The notes beneath the pieces are model-generated. The model was not told where the DNA came from. It searched no databases and saw only the letters and a list, made by a program, of their open reading frames with translations. From CAXXOK01 sp963675655 (lineage in GTDB: Bacteria; Bacillota; Clostridia; Christensenellales; Aristaeellaceae), in NCBI GenBank assembly GCA_963675655.1, contig OY776489.1, forward strand, positions 3,038,001 to 3,102,000: DNA of 64,000 nucleotides, given 5' to 3'. Shown here in pieces: positions 1-8,979 of the stretch (positions within the stretch are counted from its first letter, which is position 1; the number at the start of each line of letters is the position of its first letter). The position numbers and the translations under genes are program-made.

Positions 1-2
1 GC

Positions 3-2876
3 GCATTAAAATTCCGCATTGTGTTTGAGGGAGCAGCCGCACCGCATATTCAAAGCATTGCCCTAAAAGGAGATGCCACCATTAAAACGGCAGCATGCAA
101 CGTTTATCCCCATGCAACCGGTAAAGCTGTTGCTTGCGGCGCCGTACAGGCGGAGTCTATTTGGAATGGTAAGTTTTTATCCGGGCAGGGCGTGATTACC
201 GCCCCTTCACAAATCACTTACCAGCGTACAATTGGCGCGAAAACGGATGCGGATCAAACCATTCTCACTTTCCGGGCCTGCTCTACCAGTTTTGGCGTGC
301 GGGCGGAAGATATTGACCATGGTGTATACATGGAAGATTTTGATTTGCTCATTGCGCCCGATGAGCTGGGCAATGATCCGCTTCAAATTGTAAAGCAGCT
401 CACCGAAGGTAAAAAGTCCATCTTCAGCCGGGTGTTGGAACACCCGGAGCAATCTATTGCCAATGCGATGGCGGAGATACCGGCTATGCAAAAGAATATG
501 CAGCCGAAATACGGCCGCTATGTATTGATGGGTTGGAAAGGCGTGCGGCAGAAGTTCGCTCTTCGGTATAACGGGGATATTTTTGCCAATAAGATCGATC
601 AAAAAGTGTCCGCGCGCGATACTGCCAAAACACATTGGGCGGGAAATGAAATCCATTTCCGCTTAGCCAGCGGCGATCCGCCGTGCCGTCATGAGATAAA
701 TGACGATACGACGCAATCCATGCCGGACGCACGCGTACCTGTATATATTACAGAGTGGCTGGATCGTGATGTAAGCTATAAACAGACTACTTTTGCAACA
801 CTGATGGATGAAGAACCGAGAACTATTATCGGTGATGAAGATATTCTGGTAATGAACCGAGTTGAGATTCGCAACGCGTCTTCCGAAGCGCGTACGGCGC
901 ATTTACTGATTGAGTCCTATCCCGGCGAAGAATTACACTTACACGGCGATGTGCTTGTTGCGTGCGGCCGCGTACGCCCCGGTGATACGCCTGTTGTAGG
1001 CTGGACTGTGCAACCCTACCCGAAGGAATACCTGCGTATGCAAATACAGCCCAATAACAAAGGCAATCTGCGGTGTATTCCATATTCGGCCGCTGGAAAC
1101 ACATCCCTGTCCATGCAGCCTCAATTCGGTTTTGAAGGGTACGATCGCAATCCGGTACGCCAACCGCCTTCATCCTGCGTGTCGACCACTTTACTCTACG
1201 AGGTAACGCTTGCAGCGTATGAAACCCATACGATCGATTTTGTTCTCCCCTACCCATCTTTGGCAGATGAAGCAGATTGGCAGCGCCTACGCTCCCGTTC
1301 TTTTGATATAGAGCTGGAACGTGTACGAAGTTTCTGGCTTGGTTTTGCCAAGCAGGGTGCGCAGGTTGCGTTACCGGACGAAGATAAGCTAAACGCTTTT
1401 GCGCAGGCGGTGCCGTGGCATGTTGCGCTTACAGCCATGCGCGATCTGCGCACAGGGCTTTACATGGTGCCTGCCGGTACGTATGGGTATGGCGCCTGTG
1501 GCAATGAAGCCTCGTTGCAAATACGGATGCTGGATTATCTGGGATATCATGCGGATGCGGAAAAATATCTGGAAACCTTTATCGTCAGCCAGGGAACCGG
1601 CAGTATGGATGGAAACTTCGCCTCTAACGATGGCGCACTGGTTGCAAACAATTACGGTGGTTATACGGATAATACAACTTCATTATTTGCATACAATCTG
1701 GATCACGGCTATATTCTCTCCTGTTTGGTGGATCATTACCGGCTTACCGGTAATCAGGATTGGCTTAAACGCATCTCCGGCACGCTGGTTAAAGCCTGTG
1801 ATTATATTTTTACCGAACGGAAAGCCACGAAGCTGCTGGACGATAACGGCGAAAAGGTAAGCTACTACGGCCTCATGCCGCATGGGCATTTGGAAGATAA
1901 TCCCGAATGGCGCTGCTGGTTTGCCGTTAATGCACAGGCATACGGCGGGATTCAGGCGGCAATCGGCGCACTAAAGACGATTGGGCATCCAGAGGCAGAC
2001 CGTATTCGGCAAGAAAACGATAACTATTTTACCGATATTCGCGATTGCGCAGCCCGTGCGATGGCAGGCTCTCCTGCCGTGCCGACTGGTAACGGCGGAT
2101 ATATGCCGCATATGCCTACGCAAGCGGAAATTCGCGGCCGTGATTGGGGATGGTTCCGCGAAGTGGCATATGGTTCGCTTCACCTTTCATCCTGCGGCGT
2201 GTACCCGCCGGAGGATGATGTAACCACCTGGATATTGCACGATCAGGAAGACAACCTGTTCCTCTCCCGTGATTACGGCCGCGCTGTAGACCGGGAGCGG
2301 TATTGGTTCAGCCGCGGCGGCATGACGATCCAATCCAACCTGCTGTTCAATGACCAGTTGTTTTTACAGCGGGGCGAAAGCGAGCGGGCCATTCGTACGC
2401 TGTTTAATAACTTTGCACAAAACCTGTACCGGGATGTAAATTGCTTTACCGAGCACCCCATTACAGATTTCGGACTTGGTTTCGGCCCCTTCTTCAAAAC
2501 GCCAGATGAAGCGCAGTTCATCGTTAATTTGCGCAACCATCTACTGCGGGAGGAAAATAAAAGCCTCCATCTACTGCAAGGCGCTCCGCGGGCTTGGTTT
2601 GCCAACGGGAAAACCATCCGCTTTACCGGTATGGCAACTTACTTTGGTAAAGTAAGCTGCACATTAACCGCCGGTAAAGAAAATGATACACTTGCCGTAG
2701 ATGCGCAATGGCGAAATGCACCGGATGAAATTGCAATTTATATTCGTAAACCTCTGCCAAAAGCAGCTATCGGCATGACAATGAACGATGTTGATCTGCC
2801 GCTTAGTGTACTGGAGGGCGAAACCATACGGCTGAAGAATCCGCCAGAGTCCTTCACGCTGCATGTGCAATACTAA
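3..2876 (+). CDS. Large (alpha/alpha)6-barrel glycoside hydrolase/phosphorylase-like protein, 5' end missing
   Basis: The reading frame is open from the first bases, so the true start lies upstream and only the last ~957 residues are seen. The N-terminal two fifths look like beta-sandwich domains. From about residue 460 a helical barrel follows, with the aromatic, acidic and glycine-rich stretches (NEASLQIRMLDYLGYH, NNYGGYTDNTTS, WGWFREVAYGSLH) typical of the GH94/GH36-type and related six-hairpin toroid families. It probably hydrolyses or phosphorolyses an oligosaccharide in the cytoplasm, because no secretion signal is visible in the part present. The substrate and exact family cannot be assigned, and the catalytic acid was not identified with certainty. 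It ends at a clear hairpin and is followed by a convergent alpha-galactosidase gene, which suggests a glycan-degradation region. Confidence 0.75.
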   Translation, partial: ALKFRIVFEGAAAPHIQSIALKGDATIKTAACNVYPHATGKAVACGAVQAESIWNGKFLSGQGVITAPSQITYQRTIGAKTDADQTILTFRACSTSFGVRAEDIDHGVYMEDFDLLIAPDELGNDPLQIVKQLTEGKKSIFSRVLEHPEQSIANAMAEIPAMQKNMQPKYGRYVLMGWKGVRQKFALRYNGDIFANKIDQKVSARDTAKTHWAGNEIHFRLASGDPPCRHEINDDTTQSMPDARVPVYITEWLDRDVSYKQTTFATLMDEEPRTIIGDEDILVMNRVEIRNASSEARTAHLLIESYPGEELHLHGDVLVACGRVRPGDTPVVGWTVQPYPKEYLRMQIQPNNKGNLRCIPYSAAGNTSLSMQPQFGFEGYDRNPVRQPPSSCVSTTLLYEVTLAAYETHTIDFVLPYPSLADEADWQRLRSRSFDIELERVRSFWLGFAKQGAQVALPDEDKLNAFAQAVPWHVALTAMRDLRTGLYMVPAGTYGYGACGNEASLQIRMLDYLGYHADAEKYLETFIVSQGTGSMDGNFASNDGALVANNYGGYTDNTTSLFAYNLDHGYILSCLVDHYRLTGNQDWLKRISGTLVKACDYIFTERKATKLLDDNGEKVSYYGLMPHGHLEDNPEWRCWFAVNAQAYGGIQAAIGALKTIGHPEADRIRQENDNYFTDIRDCAARAMAGSPAVPTGNGGYMPHMPTQAEIRGRDWGWFREVAYGSLHLSSCGVYPPEDDVTTWILHDQEDNLFLSRDYGRAVDRERYWFSRGGMTIQSNLLFNDQLFLQRGESERAIRTLFNNFAQNLYRDVNCFTEHPITDFGLGFGPFFKTPDEAQFIVNLRNHLLREENKSLHLLQGAPRAWFANGKTIRFTGMATYFGKVSCTLTAGKENDTLAVDAQWRNAPDEIAIYIRKPLPKAAIGMTMNDVDLPLSVLEGETIRLKNPPESFTLHVQY

Positions 2877-2895
2877 GAAAATAACAAGCCATGTC

Positions 2896-2923
2896 GCAGC
2901 CGCCAACAATTATTGGCGGCTGC
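2896..2923 (+). terminator. Rho-independent terminator of the large hydrolase gene
   Basis: A perfect 11-bp stem (GCAGCCGCCAA with TTGGCGGCTGC) encloses a 6-nt loop and is followed by a T-rich tail, 20 bases after the stop codon. Confidence 0.8.
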
Positions 2924-3171
2924 TTCTTGCTGTTTACTACGTTTCTTTGCCGATTCATTTTAAGTATTTTTAATCTGATAGGTACGCACTTTGCTCTATA
3001 TATAGAAGGTTTTCATTCTTTTATGCGTTGATGTTTCTCCACTACTACCACTGCATTAAACGTTCATCTTTTTTCAATAGCTACTTTACTTTACCTTTTA
3101 CGCCACAACTGTATCCTATATGTTTACCTCTCTGCTATAATTGTATATTTGTAGTTCACACGCAAGTATCA
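2924..3171. other. Gene-free spacer between convergent genes
   Basis: This AT-rich spacer between two convergent genes holds no credible reading frame, tRNA or repeat. A TATAAT-like hexamer near 3135 and a TTAAACGTTCA string at 3056 have no gene to serve. Confidence 0.5.
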
Positions 3172-3208
3172 CAAACACGCCACTGCCTATAAAGCAGTGG
3201 CGTGTTTG
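3172..3208 (-). terminator. Terminator hairpin of the alpha-galactosidase gene
   Basis: A perfect 15-bp inverted repeat (CAAACACGCCACTGC and its complement) with a 7-nt loop lies just past the stop of the minus-strand gene. The T-tract is weak. Confidence 0.75.
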
Positions 3209-3223
3209 GTATGTTAAGTTTTC

Positions 3224-4369
3224 TTATTTCACTACGAAGTTGGCTTTGAATACTCTGCATCCATGGGCAGGTATCTCAAGCGGATAATGATCGGTATGAA
3301 TACCTGCATCCTCACCGCTCATGGCGTCCGTTAAATGCAACTGTATGCCCGATGTATACGGCAGCCCCATATCGGTAAAAATGCAATCCACCTCGTCTTC
3401 TTCCTCAGTCAGGTTTATATATACCAGAGCGACTGTATGATCGCTCAAGTGTTTTAAAAAGCTGAATTTTGCACCCTCATGATAGATCATGTACGGAGGT
3501 CTGCACTCTTCATCCTGATTAATGGCGATCAACGCTTCGTTTTGCAGCAAATTCCGCATTTCATCCGATAATGCGCGCACATCTGCACCCAATATTAACG
3601 CCGTTCCCAGGCAGGACCACAACACGAACTGGGTAATGTAATCCTGCGCCGTGCAGGCGCTTTCCGCCTTGTTGTTCGGGTCCTCCAGTCCAACGTGACC
3701 TTTGCCGTACATACCTACGGTCAGCATATCCATATCGTTAAAACACGGCGCAGCGCTGCAATGCAGCAAATGTAATTGGCTTTCGGCTATAGTTGCTGCA
3801 GATTGAAAATTATCCAGTATATCGGCTGTAGAGCGGAAACTGTTTGCGCCCACAGAGCGCATCCATGTTTGTGGCTCTTCTACCCCCCAGTTACACGCCG
3901 CAAAATAGATATCCCGGCCACTTGCCCTAAGCGCCATCGACATGGTTTGGTAGCGCTGGCGGCAATCAGCGCTTTTGGGAAAATTACAAAAATCGTATTT
4001 TAAATAATCAACCTCCCACTGGGCAAATTGCTTTGCATCACTGAACTCGTGATCGAACGAACCCGGATAGCGCCCACAGGTACGGGTACCGGCGCAGGAG
4101 TAAATACCCAGCTTTAACCCTTTACTATGCACATAATCTGCCAGCGCGCGAATGCCATATGGAAATTTTGCCGGATCAGCGACAAACAAACCGTTTTCAT
4201 CGCGTTCCATCAGCATCCAACCATCGTCTATGATTACGTACTCATATCCGGCATCCCGGTATCCAAGAGCTACCATCATATCCGCAGTTTCGCGAATTAG
4301 CGCATCCGTGGGTTGCAGGCCAAAAGTATTCCAAGAGTTCCATCCCATGGGTGGTGTTTTTGTGTACAT
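3224..4369 (-). CDS. GH27 alpha-galactosidase
   Basis: This is predicted to release terminal alpha-galactose (or the related alpha-N-acetylgalactosamine) by retaining hydrolysis. The protein opens with the family hallmark TPPMGWNSWN. It carries the nucleophile motif YLKYDFCN (Asp about residue 126) and the acid/base region FRSTADI (Asp about 183), followed by a C-terminal beta domain. The 381-residue length is normal for the family. No signal peptide is seen, so it is probably cytoplasmic and acts on imported oligosaccharides. The start at 4369 is preferred over an ATG six bases upstream because AGGAG then lies seven bases away. It is a single-gene unit with its own terminator. The family is secure; the exact substrate is not. 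Confidence 0.92.
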   Translation of the reverse strand: MYTKTPPMGWNSWNTFGLQPTDALIRETADMMVALGYRDAGYEYVIIDDGWMLMERDENGLFVADPAKFPYGIRALADYVHSKGLKLGIYSCAGTRTCGRYPGSFDHEFSDAKQFAQWEVDYLKYDFCNFPKSADCRQRYQTMSMALRASGRDIYFAACNWGVEEPQTWMRSVGANSFRSTADILDNFQSAATIAESQLHLLHCSAAPCFNDMDMLTVGMYGKGHVGLEDPNNKAESACTAQDYITQFVLWSCLGTALILGADVRALSDEMRNLLQNEALIAINQDEECRPPYMIYHEGAKFSFLKHLSDHTVALVYINLTEEEDEVDCIFTDMGLPYTSGIQLHLTDAMSGEDAGIHTDHYPLEIPAHGCRVFKANFVVK

Positions 4370-4481
4370 GTACATTCTCCTTTTCTTGTCATGTAGTATA
4401 TCTTCAATCGCCGCGCAGCGTATTGACTCAGGGTACTTTTATGATTGAACATCCCGCTAGTATAGTGTTACGCCCGCAATA

Positions 4482-5369
4482 CTAAGCAACCGGCAACGGA
4501 ATCGGATTTGTCCATGCGCTTTTTCCTTTGCGATCAATAATCTGGCAACGTACATATGTCTCGCCGCTTTGCGTATGCAGATTATAAACACTTTGCGTCA
4601 GGTTGCGGCCTGTGCGGCATCTGCCCGCTACCCAGCTGATGTTACTGTAAAAAACAATCATGTTTACGGGAGAACACTCAATTCTTATTTGGGATTTTTC
4701 TACCGTAAGTTGATTTATCTTCGGGCCTTGCGTGGAATAGAAACGTTTTTCCTCCAGCGCGCACAATATATCCGCTTGGGTTAACGATGCTGCTTGAACC
4801 ATAATGTAGCTGTTGCAATGCTCGCCCTCGTAAAAATGTGCGTCGTCTACCGCCACCAGCGGCAGTATACTGCCATGTGCAGCGGCAACATCCAACACAG
4901 CTGATGCATCCGCACGCAGGCAGTTGCGCGGAGCCGTAGACATGGCATTATATATCTCCGCCGCTGAAAGCCCCCGCAGTGCGGAAATCGTACCGGGCGT
5001 CAGCATTGACCATGCCGGGTGCGCCAGAATTGCCTTCCCGCCGCTTTTACAGATGGTATCAATTGCTGCTTGCGGCCCAAGCCGTATATCCACTTGCTTT
5101 TCCATTTCTCGTGGAATACCGATGCCGACAATATGCATTTCTTCCGCGGGAAGTTCAAAAGCAAGTTCGATTCCAGATAACACCAGCAGTCCGTTTTCCA
5201 AATGCGTTTCGCACCCCACCGTATCATGGTCGGTCATCGCGATAAAACTGTATCCGTTAGCTCGATATATTCTTGCTGCCTCTTGCGGCGTTTGCCGTCC
5301 ATCACTTCGGGTTGTGTGCATATGCAAATTACCCTTCCAAAATGGAAGCGCCTCTGAGAAAACTTTCAT
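4482..5369 (-). CDS. PHP-domain metal-dependent phosphoesterase
   Basis: The N-terminus carries the polymerase-and-histidinol-phosphatase motif HMHTTRSDG, then TDHDT and a later LAHPAW histidine, which are the metal ligands of this superfamily. Members hydrolyse phosphoesters with two or three bound metal ions. The last ~70 residues look like a beta-sandwich, as in CehA-type metallohydrolases that combine a PHP domain with an extra domain. There is no signal peptide. The gene starts three bases after the stop of the small zinc-ribbon gene, and GAGGAATAACGA precedes the ATG, so the two are co-transcribed and perhaps translationally coupled. The substrate is unknown. Confidence 0.85.
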   Translation of the reverse strand: MKVFSEALPFWKGNLHMHTTRSDGRQTPQEAARIYRANGYSFIAMTDHDTVGCETHLENGLLVLSGIELAFELPAEEMHIVGIGIPREMEKQVDIRLGPQAAIDTICKSGGKAILAHPAWSMLTPGTISALRGLSAAEIYNAMSTAPRNCLRADASAVLDVAAAHGSILPLVAVDDAHFYEGEHCNSYIMVQAASLTQADILCALEEKRFYSTQGPKINQLTVEKSQIRIECSPVNMIVFYSNISWVAGRCRTGRNLTQSVYNLHTQSGETYVRCQIIDRKGKSAWTNPIPLPVA

Positions 5370-5372
5370 TCG

Positions 5373-5612
5373 TTATTCCTCCCCGCGTGAGCTGAAAAGT
5401 GCGCATCCCATCGCGCGATATTCTGAAATTTTAAGCGCGATTACTGTTTCCGGCACGCCCAAACGTTTGGCAAGGCACGAAGTGCAATAAAAATGGGTCA
5501 GTCCTCTGCTTACCAATCGTTTGGAAATACCAACATCATCACGTTTCAGTACTGCGCCGCAATCGACGCAACTTTGATTGGGTATAGACCCAACGCATAC
5601 GGGACGTTTCAA
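5373..5612 (-). CDS. Small zinc-ribbon protein of unknown function
   Basis: A 79-residue protein with two cysteine pairs, Cys15-X2-Cys18 and Cys43-X2-Cys46, which would form one zinc-ribbon site. A short helical segment with a further cysteine follows. The start is a TTG with GGGAG nine bases upstream; no better start exists in frame. It is the first gene of a two-gene unit with the PHP phosphoesterase. Its function is not recognised. A regulatory or nucleic-acid-binding role is possible but is inferred only from the zinc site and size. Confidence 0.65.
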   Translation of the reverse strand: MKRPVCVGSIPNQSCVDCGAVLKRDDVGISKRLVSRGLTHFYCTSCLAKRLGVPETVIALKISEYRAMGCALFSSRGEE

Positions 5613-5770
5613 CCAGCTTCACTCCCGGCTTATTGTTATTCAATTTTATTATAGTGGGTGCTGGCAGGAATACAATTTTCGGTTTCCTACATTGCATCGG
5701 GAATTTTTGACCGTATCCAATAGCAAGCAGGTTTCTCGGGTTTTACTACCCCTATGTCGGAAATAGCCGC

Positions 5771-5798
5771 TTGTTTTACGCGCCTGTTTTTTTATACT
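5771..5798 (+). promoter_or_regulatory. Probable promoter of the aldolase-family gene
   Basis: TTGTTT and TATACT are separated by 16 bases, about 40 bases before the start codon. Confidence 0.45.
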
Positions 5799-5838
5799 GA
5801 AGATAGGAACTTTAAACCCATCGAAAGGGAGATTCACA

Positions 5839-6735
5839 TTGAAAGATTTACATGGCGCGATTGGCGTTACGGTAACCCCGTTTGATCGAAACTGGCAAGT
5901 AGATTTAGAATCAGTTCACAAACAGGCGGAACATCTTGCCGCAAGTTCCATTACTGGTGTTTTCCCCTGTGCATCCACAGGCGAGTTCCCACATCTTTCG
6001 TTTAAGCAGCAGCGGGAGATCTATCAAGCAACCAAAGATGGGTTAGGCGGGCAAAAAGCGCTTATTGCCGGAGCCTGTGCACCAAACCTGCAACAGGCTG
6101 TGGCGTATGCTCAAATGGCATTTGAACTTGGTTACGATGCCTGTGTTGCCTGCCCGCCTTATTACTATCCGCTTACACAGAATGAGATTTATTATTTTTA
6201 CCGCGAACTGGCGCAGTCATCCCCCTTGCCGATTATTATGTATCATGTGCCGTTCTTCACCAGCGGTATTGAGATAGCTACCATTGAGAAGTTACTGCAG
6301 ATTACTAATATCATTGGGCTTAAGGATTCCTCAGCAAATTTAAAGCGCATTTCTCATCTTTGTCAGTTGCATTCAACGCGAGATGATTTCATATTGTATA
6401 CTGGTACGGATGACTGCCTGTTGCCCGCGCTTACCGCTGGGGTTGACGGCAGCATGACTGCTTTTGCCGCCGCAATGCCAAAGCTGGTTTGCGGCGTCTA
6501 CCAAGCGTATAGCCATGCCGAAATGAAAACCGCCAAAGCGTATCAACAAGCGATGATGCCGCTTTTATCCGTAGCGGATGCGCTGCCTTTTCCACTGGGC
6601 TATAAGCTAGTAGCACAAGTGAGCCATGCTTTGCCTATGGCAAAGCAGTACCATCAGATGGCATCACAGACGGCCGTTAATGAAGCGCTGCAAAAGATAA
6701 CGACTTTCGTAGCCGAAATTAACACCCGTTTTTAA
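5839..6735 (+). CDS. Dihydrodipicolinate synthase / N-acetylneuraminate lyase family aldolase
   Basis: A class I, Schiff-base (beta/alpha)8 aldolase of 298 residues, the usual length. Visible signatures are the pyruvate-binding loop CASTGEF (residues 45-51), the catalytic tyrosine in MYHVP (Tyr135) and the Schiff-base lysine in GLKDSS (Lys162). The arginine that follows the YNVP motif in true DapA is replaced by Phe-Phe, so a lysine-biosynthetic DapA is unlikely. A sugar-acid or sialic acid-type lyase, splitting a 2-keto acid into pyruvate and an aldehyde, fits better. The start is a TTG preceded by AAAGGGAG. It stands alone, divergent from the zinc-ribbon/PHP pair. The family is certain and the substrate is not. 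Confidence 0.88.
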   Translation: MKDLHGAIGVTVTPFDRNWQVDLESVHKQAEHLAASSITGVFPCASTGEFPHLSFKQQREIYQATKDGLGGQKALIAGACAPNLQQAVAYAQMAFELGYDACVACPPYYYPLTQNEIYYFYRELAQSSPLPIIMYHVPFFTSGIEIATIEKLLQITNIIGLKDSSANLKRISHLCQLHSTRDDFILYTGTDDCLLPALTAGVDGSMTAFAAAMPKLVCGVYQAYSHAEMKTAKAYQQAMMPLLSVADALPFPLGYKLVAQVSHALPMAKQYHQMASQTAVNEALQKITTFVAEINTRF

Positions 6736-6885
6736 TAAAGTCATTTCAACTTCTGTGCTTATTTACTGAAATATTTCATCTCAATATGGTTCTATGTCTG
6801 CCTTTACTATCGCATACTTTCATGATACGATACTTAATATCCATAAGCCACATACTTGGTTTTCCAATCATGGAGGGAATAAACG

Positions 6886-7731
6886 ATGACCGAGCAAGCA
6901 TTGGATCTTAACGAGTATATCGAAATCAAGGAAGGCGTATATTGGGTTGGTTACGCGGATTCGGATGCCGGGCTGCATTGCAATCCCTATTTAATTGTCG
7001 ATCATGATGAAGCAGTGCTACTGGACAGCGGTAGCCGTATTGATTTCAGCACCGTAATGCTGAAAGTTCTACGTACCGGCGTCAATCCAAACAACATTCA
7101 AAGGCTGGTCTACCAACATTATGATCCGGATTTATGCAGTAATATACCGCATATGGAAGCATTGATACAAAACCCAAACCTTAAAATTATTTCTCATATG
7201 GAAAATAATATTTTCATTAATTATTACTCTGCACAATCCCCAAAAGTTTGTATTGAGCAGATTGGTTTTCGTTACCATTTCTCCAGCGGCCGTGAATTAC
7301 AGTTCATTTTAACGCCCTATGCGCATTCACCGGGCAGCTTTATAACATACGATACGAAGACCAAAATATTGTTCAGCAGTGATATTTTCGGTAGTTATGA
7401 TCATAATTGGTCGCTGTATACCTCACTCTCCGATAGTTGCGCGAAGTGTGAACCAACACTTTTATGCCCTGTTACCGGTAAAAAGTGTCCACTGTATGGC
7501 ATTCAAGATTTTCATTGCCGTATTATGACCAGTCGAAAAGCGCTAATGTATGCGCTGGATCGCATTGAGGAGTTGGATATCTCCGTTATCGCACCACAGC
7601 ATGGGAGTATTTTGCATACACCACAGGCACAAAAAACTGTGATAGAACATTTGCGTAAGCTACCCAATGTCGGCATAGACCATTTTTTGGAGGGGAAGCG
7701 TTATGAAAACATCGCAAAGCACTCCTCTTAA
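6886..7731 (+). CDS. ODP-like di-iron protein with metallo-beta-lactamase fold
   Basis: A 281-residue protein resembling the di-iron domain of flavodiiron proteins but without flavodoxin. Candidate metal ligands are His78-X-Asp80-X-Asp82, His147 (YAHSPGS), Asp166 (SSDIFGS) and His239 (APQHGS), the order found in FprA/ODP proteins. Related stand-alone ODP proteins bind Fe and O2 and act as sensors, so an oxygen or NO sensor is more likely here than a hydrolase. An insertion around residues 185-201 has four cysteines (CAKC, then two more), which may form an extra metal site. A GGAGG-like site inside its last codons drives the downstream HD-GYP gene, which overlaps it by 29 bases, so the two proteins are probably made together and may interact. 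Confidence 0.82.
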   Translation: MTEQALDLNEYIEIKEGVYWVGYADSDAGLHCNPYLIVDHDEAVLLDSGSRIDFSTVMLKVLRTGVNPNNIQRLVYQHYDPDLCSNIPHMEALIQNPNLKIISHMENNIFINYYSAQSPKVCIEQIGFRYHFSSGRELQFILTPYAHSPGSFITYDTKTKILFSSDIFGSYDHNWSLYTSLSDSCAKCEPTLLCPVTGKKCPLYGIQDFHCRIMTSRKALMYALDRIEELDISVIAPQHGSILHTPQAQKTVIEHLRKLPNVGIDHFLEGKRYENIAKHSS

Positions 7732-8971
7732 TTTGGATGCGCAATTGCAGCAAACCCAGCATTCCGATGATTATTTTCTTTTGCTTTTCAATCATTTTGC
7801 TGAACATGTCGATAATGATATACAAAATGAATTGTACGCCAAATTAATGAACCGTTATGCCTGTGTTTCACAAGAGCTTGAGGCCACGGTTAAACAGTTG
7901 GCGCGTAGTGATACGCTTCGAAAACAAGCAGAACACATCGCAATGCTTGGAAATTGGATTGTCGATCCGAAAACGAACAAAATCGAATGGTCGGACACGA
8001 TGTACACCATCGCCGGGTATCCGCGGGAACACGAACCGGATTTGGAGGAATATTATAAGTGTGTTCATCCCGATGATTTACCGGCGGCGCAGAAAGCCGG
8101 AGATCAACTGCTCAAGGGAATTCTGCCCGAGGATCTTACTTATCGTTTGCAAATGTCGGATGGCAGTATTAAGTGGGTGCATTCGCAGCATATTATTGAA
8201 CGTAATGCAGATGGAGAAATCGAAACTATTTACGGGACGCTGCAAGATGTAAGCGAGGCAAAATTTACGGAGCAGAAATTGCAGCAGTATAACGACCATT
8301 TGGAAGACCTTGTGCAGCAAAAGGCAAATGAGATTTTCGCCTCTCAATTAGCAACCATCCGCGCACTGGTAAAGCTGGCCGAATCCCGGGACGATGATAC
8401 AGGCGAACACATTGAACGGATGTCCAAGTATAGCCGTCTTTTTGCAGAAATTATCCAAGCCGGAAGCCCATATGCCAAGCAGGTTAACGATGCGTTTATC
8501 CGTAATATCGCTATGGCCAGTCCCCTGCATGACATTGGTAAAGTCGGTATCCCTGATCGTATATTATTAAAGCCCGGTAAACTAACACCGGATGAATTTA
8601 TGATTATGAAGACACATGTAGCCATTGGCTACGAAACGCTGGCCAGTGTCCATAAAAGCTATCCTGGCAACGGATACCTGAAAATGGGCATGGATATAGC
8701 CAGATACCATCACGAAAAATGGGACGGCGGCGGATATATGCAGGGTTTAAAAGGCGAGGCCATTCCGCTTGCAGCTCGTATCTTGAGTCTGTGCGATGTA
8801 TATGATGCCTTACGCAGCCGTCGCGTTTACAAAGAACCCTATCCCCACGAAAAGAGCAAAGAGATTATCCGCGATGGAAGCGGCATCCATTTTGACCCTG
8901 TGCTTGTATACCTCTTTCTAGAACACGATGCAGATTTCCAGCAAATTTTCGATCACCATTCGCATGCGTAA
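7703..8971 (+). CDS. PAS and HD-GYP domain protein, probable c-di-GMP phosphodiesterase
   Basis: A soluble 422-residue protein: N-terminal helices, a PAS domain at about residues 75-185, a helical linker, and an HD-GYP domain at about 215-415. The HD-GYP part keeps HDIGK (His276, Asp277), His305, the His336-His337 pair and CDVYDAL (Asp365), as expected for a metal-dependent enzyme that cleaves cyclic di-GMP. The signature DGSGYPxGL is altered to DGGGYMQGL, so proline is lost from GYP. The start follows GGAGGGG inside the ODP-like gene, giving a 29-base overlap. The likely role is a cytoplasmic signalling output whose activity is set by the PAS ligand or by the di-iron partner. Activity and direction of control are inferred. 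Confidence 0.88.
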   Translation: MKTSQSTPLNLDAQLQQTQHSDDYFLLLFNHFAEHVDNDIQNELYAKLMNRYACVSQELEATVKQLARSDTLRKQAEHIAMLGNWIVDPKTNKIEWSDTMYTIAGYPREHEPDLEEYYKCVHPDDLPAAQKAGDQLLKGILPEDLTYRLQMSDGSIKWVHSQHIIERNADGEIETIYGTLQDVSEAKFTEQKLQQYNDHLEDLVQQKANEIFASQLATIRALVKLAESRDDDTGEHIERMSKYSRLFAEIIQAGSPYAKQVNDAFIRNIAMASPLHDIGKVGIPDRILLKPGKLTPDEFMIMKTHVAIGYETLASVHKSYPGNGYLKMGMDIARYHHEKWDGGGYMQGLKGEAIPLAARILSLCDVYDALRSRRVYKEPYPHEKSKEIIRDGSGIHFDPVLVYLFLEHDADFQQIFDHHSHA

Positions 8972-8979
8972 CAAGACAA

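Noticed and set aside
3056..3066. TTAAACGTTCA, similar to the LacI operator
   Set aside because: It lies between convergent genes with no promoter beside it, and is probably chance.
5839..6735. Lysine-pathway DapA
   Set aside because: The arginine after the YNVP-like motif, needed for the dicarboxylic substrate, is absent, and no lysine genes are near.
6886..7731. Beta-lactamase or glyoxalase II identity for the MBL-fold protein
   Set aside because: The HXHXDH motif is replaced by His-X-Asp-X-Asp, the di-iron pattern of flavodiiron/ODP proteins.
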